DNA of 64,000 nucleotides from Algibacter lectus. GTDB lineage: Bacteria > Bacteroidota > Bacteroidia > Flavobacteriales > Flavobacteriaceae. The stretch lies in assembly GCF_900112395.1 (NCBI RefSeq), contig NZ_FOLN01000001.1, positions 248,001 to 312,000 on the forward strand, in the 5' to 3' direction. The notes beneath the pieces are model-generated. The model was not told where the DNA came from and made no database searches. It saw only the letters and a list, made by a program, of their open reading frames with translations. A program made the position numbers and the translations under genes. This document shows positions 46,236-56,100 of this stretch, piece after piece (positions within the stretch are counted from its first letter, which is position 1; each line of letters starts with the position of its first letter).

Positions 46236-47051
46236 ATGGATTTTAAATTGAAAACTGATACTTTCTTAAATAGTCTTGGAGATATTAAAAATAGCGACCA
46301 TGGACCTATTGCCGTTTCTAATAAATCAATAATACTCTGCAGAGATCTTCTATATACTTTTAAAAAACAAATAATCAAAAAAGGTTTTAGCACAGAACAT
46401 GAAGAAATTCAATTCTTTAAACAAGTAAAACAAATACCACTCACCCATCTTATTTATTACACAGAAATACGTTCTTTTGAAATTCAATTTCCTAAAGCCA
46501 ACAAAGAGGCTCAAAAAAAACATATAACGCATAAGCTTAAAAAGCTAAATCGCTTCTTTTTATATAATATAGATTTTGGGCATTATATGGAATCACAACA
46601 ATCTCATTTCGATGTGCAATATTATACCCGAAATTATTTAGATAACATACCTATAACATCAACAAAATTCTATTTTCAAGATCCTGATTTCTGCACTGCT
46701 CGAGATATGCTCTTAGGTAAATACAAAGCTTATAAATTATTGATTAATTACCTTCAAAATAGATTGAACAAACTCAACAATTTCAATAATGATCAAAATG
46801 ATTTAAAGTGGACAGCAAACAAAACAGCTTTAACAGAGCTCATCTACGCTTTGTATTGCAACCGCGTTATAAATAATGGAAATAGTGATTTAAAAGAAAT
46901 AGCCGACTCTTTACAAAACCTCTTCCATTTTGAATTAGGCAATTTCTATAAAACATTTTCTGAGATTAAAGCACGCAAAAACAGTCGTACTAAATTTTTG
47001 GACGATCTCTCAACAGGGCTTATAACACACATGAATAAAATGGACGAATAA
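46236..47051 (+). CDS. RteC-domain protein of an integrative element
   Basis: 271 residues, rich in Lys, Asn and Tyr. The central part (RFFLYNIDFGHYMESQQSHF, then DPDFCTARDMLLGKYKAYKL) resembles RteC, the CTnDOT regulator that activates excision genes downstream of the tetracycline-responsive RteA/RteB pair. The C-terminus (LTELIYALYCNRVINNGNSD, then LKEIADSLQNLF) matches RteC-family ends with its planned helical/HTH-like fold. No RteA/RteB or tetQ is present nearby. It leads a plus-strand module of mobile-element genes up to 48.9 kb. Confidence 0.72.
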   Translation: MDFKLKTDTFLNSLGDIKNSDHGPIAVSNKSIILCRDLLYTFKKQIIKKGFSTEHEEIQFFKQVKQIPLTHLIYYTEIRSFEIQFPKANKEAQKKHITHKLKKLNRFFLYNIDFGHYMESQQSHFDVQYYTRNYLDNIPITSTKFYFQDPDFCTARDMLLGKYKAYKLLINYLQNRLNKLNNFNNDQNDLKWTANKTALTELIYALYCNRVINNGNSDLKEIADSLQNLFHFELGNFYKTFSEIKARKNSRTKFLDDLSTGLITHMNKMDE

Positions 47052-47053
47052 TC

Positions 47054-47192
47054 TCGTAGTCCGGTAAACCTCCTGCACTATATTCTCATACTTATTATTC
47101 AACAATTTCTCAAGCAGTATTCAGAAATCCCGACTTCAAACCTACTTAAATAGCATCAATCTTCAAGATGTTAAAATTCCCCCGGACTACGA
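47054..47192 (+). ncRNA. Possible structured RNA bounded by an 11-bp inverted repeat
   Basis: TCGTAGTCCGG (47054-47064) and CCGGACTACGA (47182-47192) are perfect inverse copies 117 bases apart, just after the RteC-like stop. The GC-rich arms stand out in AT-rich DNA. This could be a long-range stem of a small RNA, or a recombinase/accessory site of the element. No open frame fills the interval. Confidence 0.35.
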
Positions 47193-47236
47193 TTAAATAG
47201 TGATAAAAATAAAGCAAACCTCATCAATTTTGTGAA

Positions 47237-47285
47237 ATGAAAGTCAAACAGTACCATAGTTAATTAAATGGCATGTGACTTTCAT
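47237..47285 (+). promoter_or_regulatory. Inverted repeat before the excisionase-like gene
   Basis: ATGAAAGTCA (47237-47246) and TGACTTTCAT (47276-47285) are perfect inverse copies separated by 29 bases, ending 27 bases before the start codon of the HTH gene. Likely an operator or a leader hairpin; RteC is a candidate binder. Confidence 0.45.
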
Positions 47286-47311
47286 AAAAAATTCACTTAA
47301 ATCAATTTATT

Positions 47312-47593
47312 ATGGCTACAAGCATTATCACAACAGACGATCTTCGAGATTTCAAAATAGAACTTATTGAAGATATAAAAAAACTACTTCTTAAAAATAA
47401 CAATGGGAGTCTAAAGAAATACTTAAAATCTTCTGAAGTTATGAAACTCTTAAAAATTAGTCCTGGTACACTACAAAACCTTCGAACCAATGGCACAATA
47501 CCATATACTAAAATGGGTGGAATTATCTTTTACGAGACAGAAGAAATCCAAAAAGTACTGCACGCAAATAGAGTATCTCACATAACCCAATAA
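47312..47593 (+). CDS. Excisionase/MerR-like helix-turn-helix protein
   Basis: 93 residues. A coiled N-terminal helix (ILTTDDLRDFK-type, LIEDIKKLLLK) is followed by SSEVMKLLKISPGTLQNLRT and GTIPYTKMGGIIFYETEEIQ, the typical HTH_17 wing seen in excisionase-family DNA-binding proteins of Bacteroidota integrative elements. It probably controls excision or transcription of the downstream replication-like genes, which start 5 bases after its stop. Confidence 0.8.
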   Translation: MATSIITTDDLRDFKIELIEDIKKLLLKNNNGSLKKYLKSSEVMKLLKISPGTLQNLRTNGTIPYTKMGGIIFYETEEIQKVLHANRVSHITQ

Positions 47594-47598
47594 AATGT

Positions 47599-48240
47599 AT
47601 GAACTATATAAAACATCTCAATGCGTGTTTTCAAAAATTTCATGACGATTCTAGGTTAAACCCAACTCATATAAGTTTATACATGGCACTTTTCTATTTC
47701 TGGAATATTTATAAATTCCCGGAAAGTTTTTACATAAACAGACAAGAGGTAATGAAGCTTTCTAAAATTGGTTCTAAAGCAACTTACCACAGATGCATAA
47801 CAAAGCTAAATGACTGGAATTTCATCAAATATATGCCTTCCCATAACCCATATAAAGGCAGCGAAATAAAGATGCTCAATTTAGAGACAACTAGTAAACA
47901 GGTAATAAACGAGTTTAAAACTAGCGTAGAACAAGCCTTAGTATCTAATACAAACAGTACTAAACAAATAGAAAACTATAATAAACAAGAGCTTCCAAAA
48001 AACAAAATTGAAGTTATTAATTTTTTTATAGACAAAAAATGGCCAAAATTAGAAGCTGAAAAATTTTATAACCACTATCAATCCATTGGATGGAAAATTG
48101 GTGGTAAAATAAAAATAGTGGATTGGCAAGCAAGCGCTAGTAATTGGATATTAAAAACTCCAAAACATATAAACCAACTGTCTCAAAACAAAGACAACCT
48201 TAAAACCAGTAAAATAAAGAATTATGACCAACCCCTCTAA
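47599..48240 (+). CDS. Mobile-element replication-associated protein with N-terminal winged helix
   Basis: 213 residues. The N-terminal ~95 residues (THISLYMALFYFWN, then REVMKLSKIGSKATYHRCIT and NDWNFIKYMPS) form a winged-helix domain like that of replication initiators and their relatives found beside DnaC-like ATPases in Bacteroidota elements. The C-terminal part (NFFIDKKWPKLEAEKFYNHY, then WQASASNWILK) is a helical module common in primosome/phage-type replication proteins. Its last 17 bases overlap the ATPase gene, implying a DnaT/DnaC-like pair that loads helicase on the excised circle (inference). Confidence 0.65.
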   Translation: MNYIKHLNACFQKFHDDSRLNPTHISLYMALFYFWNIYKFPESFYINRQEVMKLSKIGSKATYHRCITKLNDWNFIKYMPSHNPYKGSEIKMLNLETTSKQVINEFKTSVEQALVSNTNSTKQIENYNKQELPKNKIEVINFFIDKKWPKLEAEKFYNHYQSIGWKIGGKIKIVDWQASASNWILKTPKHINQLSQNKDNLKTSKIKNYDQPL

Positions 48241-48880
48241 AATAACCGAAGGTGGCGTTGAATTCTCAATAGGGACATTCAACGGAACGTCTGTAAACTA
48301 TAATTTCAAAAAAATCCTTGTTTACCTCAACGCCAAAGGTAAGCTGCTCTTTGGAAAACACTTTAAAATCTATGAGGAAGACCATGAAGTCATTTTAAAA
48401 CTATGTAATTATATCATTAAAGATTACGAAAACTGTGAGCGCAACGGTATAGATCCCAACAAAGGCATTTTACTTTCGGGACCTGTAGGCTGTGGAAAAA
48501 CAAGTCTAATGAGGCTTTTAAAGTTTATTGTTCCCTTACAACGCCCATACATTGTTATTCCTTGTCGGAATATTGTGTTTGGCTTTAATCATGTTGGATA
48601 TAAAATAATAGAAGATTATGGTAACACTCAGTTTTTTTGCTTCGACGATTTGGGCGTAGAACCCATGGGTAGATACTTTGGGAAAGACTGCAATACCATG
48701 GGCGAAATAATACTATCACGTCACGAGTTACTTTTAAACCATGCCATAAAAACACATGCTACTACAAATTTAAACGCCCAGGAACTAGAAGATTTATATG
48801 GCAACCGAGTAAGAAGTAGAATGCGACAACTATTCAACCTTATAGCATTTGATAAAAATGCTAACGATAAACGAAAATAA
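48224..48880 (+). CDS. DnaC/IstB-like AAA+ ATPase
   Basis: 218 residues. Walker A is GPVGCGKT (86-93); Walker B is FFCFDDLGVEP (~140-150); HATTNLNAQELEDLYGNRVR contains sensor I and the arginine-finger helix, and SRMRQLFNLI ends the domain. This is the helicase-loader class. Overlapping the preceding replication-like gene shows translational coupling. Likely part of the integrative element's autonomous replication. Confidence 0.82.
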   Translation: MTNPSKITEGGVEFSIGTFNGTSVNYNFKKILVYLNAKGKLLFGKHFKIYEEDHEVILKLCNYIIKDYENCERNGIDPNKGILLSGPVGCGKTSLMRLLKFIVPLQRPYIVIPCRNIVFGFNHVGYKIIEDYGNTQFFCFDDLGVEPMGRYFGKDCNTMGEIILSRHELLLNHAIKTHATTNLNAQELEDLYGNRVRSRMRQLFNLIAFDKNANDKRK

Positions 48881-48921
48881 CCGATTTCCAGTTTCATGGA
48901 AACAAAATACACTTAACTACA

Positions 48922-50037
48922 ATGAAAATAGCAACATTCAACATCCAGAACTTATTCCATAGAGATAAAAGCCTTTTAGAAAAACCGGTTGGCAAAGTAT
49001 TTACAGATTGGATAACAGAACTAGACACGCTCATGCTTCAACCTTCAAAAACACTAAGCCAACAAGATCGTATTCGGGAATTATCATTTTTAATTGGTTT
49101 CGAAAAATCCAGTCCTAGACCCTATGCCGTTTTACGCAGAAAAGCAGGCTTTTTGTATATGAAAGGAATCAGTCATTCCATTGAAAACAAAGCCGGTGAT
49201 CTCACAAATTGGAACGGTTGGATAGAACTTCAAACCATCCCAATTCAACCCGATGCTACAAAACATAAAGCCCAAGTTATAGCCGATGTAAACCCAGATA
49301 TTCTCTTATTACAAGAAATTGAAGACAGAGCATCTTTAGAAGATTTTAATCAACTTATTCTACCTCAATTTAACTGTAAACCATTCGAATATTCCTTTGT
49401 TATCCAAGGTAATGATATGACAAGTTTAGAAATGGGAATACTTCTAAGAAAAGACTACATTCTAGAGGCCGTAAGAACTCATAACATAAATACGGAAATT
49501 AATGACGATGGCAAAAGTCTTATAGAGTACGAAATCACTACGCCATCGAAAGAAAAAATTTGGTTGTTAAATACCTATTTACAAAAACGCACCAAAGACC
49601 ATGATGAGTCTGATAGTATTAGAAAAAATCAAATCTTCAAAATCACTGAAGTTTACAACAACCTAATAAGCCAAGGTAAAACCAACGTTATTATCGCAGG
49701 TACATTCAACGCTCCATCTTATTGCGATTCGCTCTCGCCTATATCCAAGAATACAGATTTAAAAGATATTACCAAGCATTTATCTTTTGTAGTAGATATG
49801 GACAAAGGGGATGATGTCAATTATTTTAGACTAGGCGCTTACAGAAAAGGTGTTAATATCAAACAGAAAGATTTTATGTTCCTCTCTCCTGCTCTATTTA
49901 ATAAAATGGCCGATAGCGGACTAAACAGAAAGGCTATGTGGCCAAATAAACGTCCGCAATGGTCTACTTATAAGTCTGTAACTAATAAAAGTACGGAGGC
50001 TAGCAAGCATCCTTTGGTTTGGGGCGAATTTATTTAA
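48922..50037 (+). CDS. Endonuclease/exonuclease/phosphatase (EEP) family protein
   Basis: 371 residues, no signal peptide. Starts MKIATFNIQNLFHRDKSLL, with LLLQEIEDRASLEDF (catalytic Glu), WLLNTYLQKRTKDHDESDS, VIIAGTFNAPSY (normally GDFN, here Gly-Thr-Phe-Asn) and a final KHPLVWGEF where most members have SDHxP. The loss of the GDFN aspartate and of the terminal SDH Asp suggests altered or weak activity. It follows the ATPase by 41 bases. Possible nuclease cargo of the element, but a phosphodiesterase role is equally possible. Confidence 0.75.
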   Translation: MKIATFNIQNLFHRDKSLLEKPVGKVFTDWITELDTLMLQPSKTLSQQDRIRELSFLIGFEKSSPRPYAVLRRKAGFLYMKGISHSIENKAGDLTNWNGWIELQTIPIQPDATKHKAQVIADVNPDILLLQEIEDRASLEDFNQLILPQFNCKPFEYSFVIQGNDMTSLEMGILLRKDYILEAVRTHNINTEINDDGKSLIEYEITTPSKEKIWLLNTYLQKRTKDHDESDSIRKNQIFKITEVYNNLISQGKTNVIIAGTFNAPSYCDSLSPISKNTDLKDITKHLSFVVDMDKGDDVNYFRLGAYRKGVNIKQKDFMFLSPALFNKMADSGLNRKAMWPNKRPQWSTYKSVTNKSTEASKHPLVWGEFI

Positions 50038-50087
50038 TATAACTAAATAATCAAAGACACTATTTATTAAATTCAGACATTCTATGT

Positions 50088-50975
50088 TTATTTTTCTTTA
50101 AGTGATTTAATTACTTCTTCTTTACCAAAAAAAAATTAAATGAAAAGGTCCTTCTTCTAAATCTTTAATTATTTCATCCAAATAATTTTTTTCATTTTCA
50201 TCATTATCTAACGGTTTATCAATTGAAGTAAAAATTATTGTTTGTTTATTTCTCCCTTTTGAAACTTACTCAAAGAAAGCTATTAAACTACTTAATTTAG
50301 TTCTGTGTGGTCCAGACTCATCGAACAGAATTAGCTCAGAATGGTTGTGCCATAATTTCGTAAAGCTAATGTGTTAGCCCAAATATTTCTAACAAAATCA
50401 GATGCAAAAGAATTTATTCTTATAGATTAAGGGTTAGTATCATTTTGGCCTCTTTTATATACAGGAAAATATTTAAATGGTTCTTTTCTGTTTATTGAAA
50501 TTTGATACATTTCATTACTATCATATCGAAATGAATAAAGTAGACCTTTATAGTTTGATTCAAAAGCTTTTAATTTTTTTTCATCATTTGATTTCTCTAG
50601 ATCATTTAATTTTATATCTATATTATGATGTTTATTAGCTAAGTTAATTAGCTCTTCCTTTAGTTTCTTTAATTGTAGTTCAAACTGTATTAGATTTTCA
50701 ACTACTTGTTGTAACTGATTTTTTTGAACTACTTCAGTTTCAGACAATGCTCTATCATCCGCTATTAAATCTTTTGAAAGTGATTTTAATAGGATATCTT
50801 TATTTCTTAAAGTGTTTTTTAAAATATAGCAACAAACTATCTTTCTCTTCACTAATATTCGCTAAACTTTTTAAGGTTGATTTTATAATTAATTTTTGAC
50901 TATTTAAGAAGGCTTTATTTTCCTCAAGAGATAAGTCAGTTCGCATAATAAGTGCTCCATTAACTTTTCTGAAGA
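50088..50975 (-). pseudogene. SMC/RecN-like ATPase (DUF2326-type), 5'-truncated and frameshifted
   Basis: Minus-strand reading from ~50975 gives KVNGALIMRTDLSLEENKAF, then SLANISEEKDSLLLYF before a shift near 50825. The coiled-coil frame then runs through 50852-50427 (LQQVVENLIQFELQLKKLKE). Next a stop is passed and INSFASDFVRNIWANTLAL appears, followed in another frame by ELILFDESGPHRTKLSSLIA, which is the Walker B and D-loop region of SMC-like ABC ATPases, then IIFTSIDKPLDND. A last shift leads to GKEEVIKSLKEK and a stop at 50088. The Walker A half is missing. Such ATPases occur in DNA-repair and defence genes. Dead as read. Confidence 0.7.
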
Positions 50976-51195
50976 AAAAAATAAGAAAGAAAAAAACTGA
51001 GAGATATTAACAACTTTCGCTATTAACCAAAGCTCAAGTTACATAACGCAGAACATTATAGTACAAATGTCTTTTTTAGTAATTTATAAGTTTTCGCCAT
51101 TTGATAGCTATAATTCCATATTATATAAAAAATATCCCTTAAGCTCTGAGAATCGTTTAAAATTTAGAACAGGGTCATGAAACTAAATACATAAT

Positions 51196-51774
51196 CTAAA
51201 GGTTTTTCAATGTCCGTTTGATTTTTCCGATTTTTGCTTTATTAAGTTCCAATCTTAAACGGTTCTTCCCAAAGCTGCTTTTTACAACCTTTACATTATC
51301 CAGTACATAGTTAAAATCATTTTTTATAAAATCCATTTTTATCTCCAAACGTTCATAGCGAATTTTAGGTATTGTAGTTTCTTCTAACCATTCTTCCTCT
51401 GGGTTTCCATTAAGAAATTTCTTTTCAATAAAATCAAAACTATCATCAAAATCACTATCGTCAAAGTCACTACCATTTTCCTGTTCTCTAGAATTCTGTT
51501 CAAATAGAGAATGCAACATAGCCATAATTGGTAGGGTCTGACTCTTTTCAATATCCTTCATGATAGCTATGGTAGCATTGGTGCGTTTTCGGTTCTTTAC
51601 GATTTCTTCTACCATGCTCTTCCCAAAACGGTCTGAACGCAAAAAACCGTGCCACTCAAAAAAGTGCATCACCATATCTAAAGTTTTGGAATAGCTATTG
51701 GAGACCTTTTTTGAAAAGCTCTTAAACTTTATCAATGTTTTCTTTTTTACTCGTACTGTTTTAAAATCATCCAT
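51196..51774 (-). CDS. BfmA/BtgA-type mobilisation protein
   Basis: 192 residues. TVRVKKKTLIKFKSFSKKVS and YSKTLDMVMHFFEWHG resemble a ribbon-helix-helix start, and the KNRKRTNATIAIMKDIEKSQ segment is the conserved core of BfmA/BtgA-type relaxosome accessory proteins of Bacteroidota elements. An acidic stretch (GSDFDDSDFDDSFDF) separates the C-terminal basic helical region. No relaxase is present nearby, so the mobilisation set is incomplete. Repeats that could be its binding sites lie just upstream. Confidence 0.72.
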   Translation of the reverse strand: MDDFKTVRVKKKTLIKFKSFSKKVSNSYSKTLDMVMHFFEWHGFLRSDRFGKSMVEEIVKNRKRTNATIAIMKDIEKSQTLPIMAMLHSLFEQNSREQENGSDFDDSDFDDSFDFIEKKFLNGNPEEEWLEETTIPKIRYERLEIKMDFIKNDFNYVLDNVKVVKSSFGKNRLRLELNKAKIGKIKRTLKNL

Positions 51775-51795
51775 CTGAGTTATTTTTTACAGTCT

Positions 51796-51849
51796 ATTGT
51801 GACAATATTTTTTAATGTTTATCGGGTATTCCAAAGCTTTTGTGACAAT
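51796..51849. promoter_or_regulatory. Two ATTGTGACAA palindromic repeats upstream of the mobilisation gene
   Basis: ATTGTGACAAT (51796-51806) is an exact dyad around a central G; TTGTGACAAT recurs at 51840-51849, 43 bases later (about four helical turns). They lie just before the bfmA-like start and could be operators or accessory sites of an origin of transfer. Confidence 0.5.
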
Positions 51850-51923
51850 TTATTATATTGATTCAAAACACACAAAAACTCAAAACACCCATAAACAGGG
51901 GCTTTACGGAGTAAATGAAAAAT

Positions 51924-51946
51924 GTAACGCTGCGCTAGTACGTTAC
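51924..51946 (+). other. GC-rich hairpin, possible oriT component
   Basis: GTAACG (51924-51929) and CGTTAC (51941-51946) flank CTGCGCTAGTA. The position between the mobilisation gene and the next terminator is where origins of transfer lie in mobilisable elements. A 104-codon frame across 51815-52129 is open here but is interrupted in sense by two hairpins and shows no known family; I do not annotate it as a gene. Confidence 0.3.
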
Positions 51947-51988
51947 CCTCTTCCTCTTCCATTTTTCTCGATGGTCAAAATTCCGAGT

Positions 51989-52017
51989 CACCTGATTCAA
52001 ACAATCAGGTGCTTTTT
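51989..52017 (+). terminator. Hairpin terminator
   Basis: CACCTGATT (51989-51997), loop CAAAC, AATCAGGTG (52003-52011), then CTTTTT. A clean intrinsic terminator in an intergenic stretch with no clear upstream plus-strand gene. Confidence 0.6.
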
Positions 52018-52232
52018 GGGGGAATGGAAGATAATTTCGAACAGAGAGATTATTAACCCTAATGAAAATGGCTGGTATGTTAATGATAAGCTTGAACTTG
52101 ATATTATAAAAATAAAAAGAGCAAATTAAACAAAACCTTATTAATAGGTATTCATCCCTTTTTTGAGGGGTTTCCGCACATTTTATTGGGTAATTCGTAT
52201 TAACAATATACTTTAGAACTTAATGATTAAAT

Positions 52233-52373
52233 ATATACAAAAATGAAAAGGATGAAAACTATTTATTATTAGTTAGTGAAAATAGAGGCTATGCAGATAC
52301 AGAAATACATATAAGACGTATCAATGTTATAGCTGACTTTAAGAGTTATGTACGATTTAATTTCACAATGTAA
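52233..52373 (+). pseudogene. Short coding remnant without start, unknown family
   Basis: An open frame without a plausible ATG reads IYKNEKDENYLLLVSENRGY, then ADTEIHIRRINVIADF and ends FNFTM. The alternation of strands looks like genuine protein, so it is probably the tail of a lost gene. The rest of the 51775-52512 gap is non-coding. Confidence 0.3.
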
Positions 52374-52457
52374 TCAAGAATGAATGACAAGTTTAAAAGC
52401 ATGTGTTTTAGCTTATCTGTAAACACATATAATTAAAAATAGACTTTACTATAATTT

Positions 52458-52487
52458 AAACCCCTCGAAATTCGAGAGGTTTTGTTT
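52458..52487 (+). terminator. Hairpin before the small secreted protein gene
   Basis: AACCCCTCGAA pairs with TTCGAGAGGTT (52471-52481) with one mismatch, followed by TTGTTT. It lies 25 bases before the next start codon, so it may act as terminator for upstream RNA or as a leader structure. Confidence 0.45.
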
Positions 52488-52512
52488 AAATAATAATTAA
52501 AACTACATCATT

Positions 52513-52923
52513 ATGAAACAATTACTGTTCACTTTTCTATTCTTTTTAAGCATTACAAGTGGTTTTGCTAAATTCGATCTTGAAAAGTTGAAAAACAAAA
52601 AAGAGACAACAGAAACAACGGAAAAACAAAGCTCACTTACTCTAAGATTTACGAATTTTTATGGAGGTACTACATCAACCCAACCTTGTAATGAAGATTT
52701 GGGAGCAACATATCTTTACCATTATTTTACGGGGGTGTATGAACTTGTTTTAAACGAAATAGTATACGCAGATTCAAGCGGAGAAAATCCTTTTAATGGT
52801 CAGAATTTATGGTTTAGAGATCCTTACAGAGACTTTACCGTTCAAATAAACACAGAAGGAGAGGTAATAGCTATCCATGAATGCATTTATTGCCCAAATG
52901 GAAATAGTCCAGGTTGCAATTAA
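52513..52923 (+). CDS. Small secreted protein with C-terminal cysteines, unknown
   Basis: 136 residues: signal peptide MKQLLFTFLFFLSITSGFAK, then a charged linker (KKETTETTEKQS), and a ~95-residue domain with strands (LTLRFTNFYGGTTST, then FTVQINTEGEVIAIHECIYC). Cys in TQPCNED and HECIYCPNGNSPGCN could form disulfides. I do not recognise the family. It has its own terminator (53.0 kb), and sits between the mobile module and the PorU-like gene. Confidence 0.65.
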   Translation: MKQLLFTFLFFLSITSGFAKFDLEKLKNKKETTETTEKQSSLTLRFTNFYGGTTSTQPCNEDLGATYLYHYFTGVYELVLNEIVYADSSGENPFNGQNLWFRDPYRDFTVQINTEGEVIAIHECIYCPNGNSPGCN

Positions 52924-53013
52924 TTTCATTTGTTAGGATCTATCAAGCAACACTTAAGGTTGCTATAGATAGTAGAATAGTATGAGGTGTCAAGCTTGCT
53001 ATTAATAACAAAC

Positions 53014-53058
53014 AAAAATGTCCTTGACTCTCAAGCTAAGCTAGGGCATTTTTTTTAT
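53014..53058 (+). terminator. Terminator before porU-like gene
   Basis: AAATGTCCT (from 53016) pairs with AGGGCATTT (53043-53051), and an inner CTTGA/TCAAG pairing extends the stem; eight or more Ts follow. Confidence 0.7.
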
Positions 53059-53126
53059 TTAAAAGAATAAAAAAACATTTAAAACAATTTTAATAATAGC
53101 ATGATTTTAACTGCGTTGTTTTAACG

Positions 53127-56100
53127 ATGAAAGAGAAAATTTTATTTTTATTTTTATTTTCTTGCTCAATAACTCTATTTGGGCAACAAAAAAAATACAC
53201 GATTGCCTGGGGAGACTCAAAAGTTCTTTCTGCTGAGAGTTATACAATAGAAATACCTTCTTTTAATAATGAAAATTTGAGTTATGATTTTGAAGAAAGT
53301 ATACAGTTTGTTGATCAGTGGCAAACAAATCAATCAATAAACGAGTCTTCTGTACTTATTGATAATGTTGTTTATGCTCCTATATCTAAATTCAATTTAA
53401 AAGATTTAGATTTAAATAAAATTCCAAATAAATTAGAGTTTAGTTTGAAAAATTCTGAAGCAAGAGATAAACAGTATGCGTTTTTTAAACTCTCACCAAT
53501 TATTAAAGACTCAAAAGGTAATTACAAAAAGGTTATCTCATTTCAACTAAACTATGAAAATGGAGCTACTGCTAATAAAATCTCTTCATTTAATAAAGGT
53601 TTTACAACATCTAAAGTTATTAGTAATTCGGTATTAAGCTCAGGAGAATGGTATCGTTTTTATGTTGATACTACAGGTGTATTTAAGCTATCTAAAAGTT
53701 TTTTACAACGATTAGGAGTGAACGTAAATACTGTAGACCCTAGAAACATAAAGTTATATGGACATGGAGGGCGTATGATTCCCTATTCTAATGATGTAGC
53801 ATATCCTTTCGATGTTCCGGAGAACGCTATAAAATTTATAGGAGAAGAAGATGGTGATTTTGATAATGAAGATTATATCCTGTTTTATGCCCAAGGTCCA
53901 AAAGAATATCAAGCAGAGGCTAATACGAATATAAATTGTTATACAGATAAAACATATTATTATATAAACGTAAGTAGCGGTTTAGGAAAACGGATTCAGC
54001 CATTTACGCAACCTACTACTGGTGCAGCAAATTTAATTATTGATACATTTGAAGATTATAAGTTTCATGAGTTCGACGAAGATAATATTGCTTTACGAGG
54101 AAGACGTTGGTTTGGCGAAAAATTTGATATCGATAACAATCAAACTTTTGAATTTAATTTTCCAGATTTAGTAACATCAGAACCTATAAATCTAAGGGTT
54201 TATACTGCTGCCGCATCTACAACAGCGAGTACCATAGGAGTCACTATAAACGGAACCATCGTGACAACACTAAATATGAGTGGTGTAACAGGTAGTAGTT
54301 TAGCAAGTGAAGCCTCGTTTATTGGTAATGTTAATATTAGCAACTCTAAAATTGAAGTAGGACTTAATTTTAATAATCAGGGAAACCCAAGTGCTCAGGG
54401 GTATTTGGATTATATAGCCATAGAAGCTACGCGTTCATTAAATTTTTCTGGTGAACAATTTCAATTTAAAAATAGTATGGTTGCTTCAACCTCTGGAATA
54501 GGACAATATAATATGACAAATGCATCGCAGGTTTCAGAAATATGGGATGTAACCGATATATATAATGTTTCTAACTATGTAAATACAGAAGCAGTTTCAA
54601 GTCTTAGTTTTACATCTGTTCTAGGTAGTTTAAAAACGTATATAGCTGTAACACCGTTGGATCATTTTGAACCAATAATAGATTCTGAAACAACTATCGA
54701 TAACCAGAATATAAAAGGAACCGTTTTTCAAAATAGCGAAGGAGGGTTTCAAGATGTAGATTACATTATAATTACTCCTAATAATATGTTTAGTGAAGCA
54801 GAACGCTTAGCAGAAATAAACAGGGTGCAAAATAATTTAAATGTTAAGGTGTTCGCGTTAGATGAAATTTACAATGAATTTAGTTCAGGTAATCAAGATA
54901 TTGGAGCTATTAGAAACCTGGTTAAATATGTTTATGATAATGCAAGTACACCAGAAAACAGAATAAAGTATGTATGTTTATTTGGAGATGGCTCTTTTGA
55001 TTATAAAGATAGAATTCCAAACAATACAAATATAGTTCCATCTTGGTATTCTGATAATAGTTTTAGTCTTACCAGTTCTTTTGTTTCTGATGATTTTTAT
55101 GGTATGATGGATACTGATGAAGGCACCATGGAAACAAGTGATATGTTAGACATTGCTGTAGGTAGAATTTTAGCAGATACACCATTACGAGCTAAAGAAA
55201 TGGTAGATAAAGTAGAATCATATTACGCTAAGGAAGCATTTGGGGGTTGGCGTAATAATTTTGTAGTTATTTCGGATGATGTTGACGAAGATTGGGAATG
55301 GACATTACAAGAAACAACCGATAATGTTGGTAATTTAGTTACCCAGGAAAAGCCATTTATAAATGTTGTAAAAATACATTCCGATGCATTTCAACAAGAA
55401 ACATCGGCAGGAGGTGATAGATATCCAAAAGTAACAACTGAGATTGCAAATGCTATTAATAATGGCGCTTTGGTTGTAAATTATTTTGGACATGGCGGAG
55501 AAGAAGGTCTAGCTCAAGAGCGTATTCTTTTAAAAACGGATGTTGAAGACTTTCGTAATTTTTGTAAATTAAATTGCTTTGTAACCGTAACATGCGAGTA
55601 TACCAAGTTTGATAATCCGTTTAGAGAAACAGCAGGCGAATTTACCTATTGGAATGAGGAAGCAGGAGCTATTGGCTTAATTACAACGACCAGGCAGGTA
55701 TTTGTTAATTTCGGAATTACTTTTAATAATAATTTAGGTCAATATTTGTTCTCTTATGGTGATAATGATACATATGAGGATTACGAATACCCTTCAATGG
55801 CAGAAGCATTAAGGTTGGCGAAAAACGATACTGCCGTTTCCGGAGATGCTCAAAAGTATTTAGTGTTCTTTATAGGGGACCCGGCTATGAAATTAGCTTT
55901 TCCTGAACCAAACATAAGATTAACCGAAATTAATGATGTGCCTATTACTCAGGCTACAGATACATTAAAAGCATTAAGTTATGTAAAATTAGCAGGTGAA
56001 GTAGTTGATGTTTCTGGAAATTTAATAACGAATTACAATGGAACATTATCAACAACAATTTATGATAAGTTTATTGATAGGCAAACGCTTGCAAATGATG

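Noticed and set aside
51815-52129. 104-codon plus-strand frame
   Set aside because: It crosses a terminator hairpin and repeat sites, and its first half has no protein-like pattern. The last ~35 codons could be a gene relic, but I cannot support a gene.
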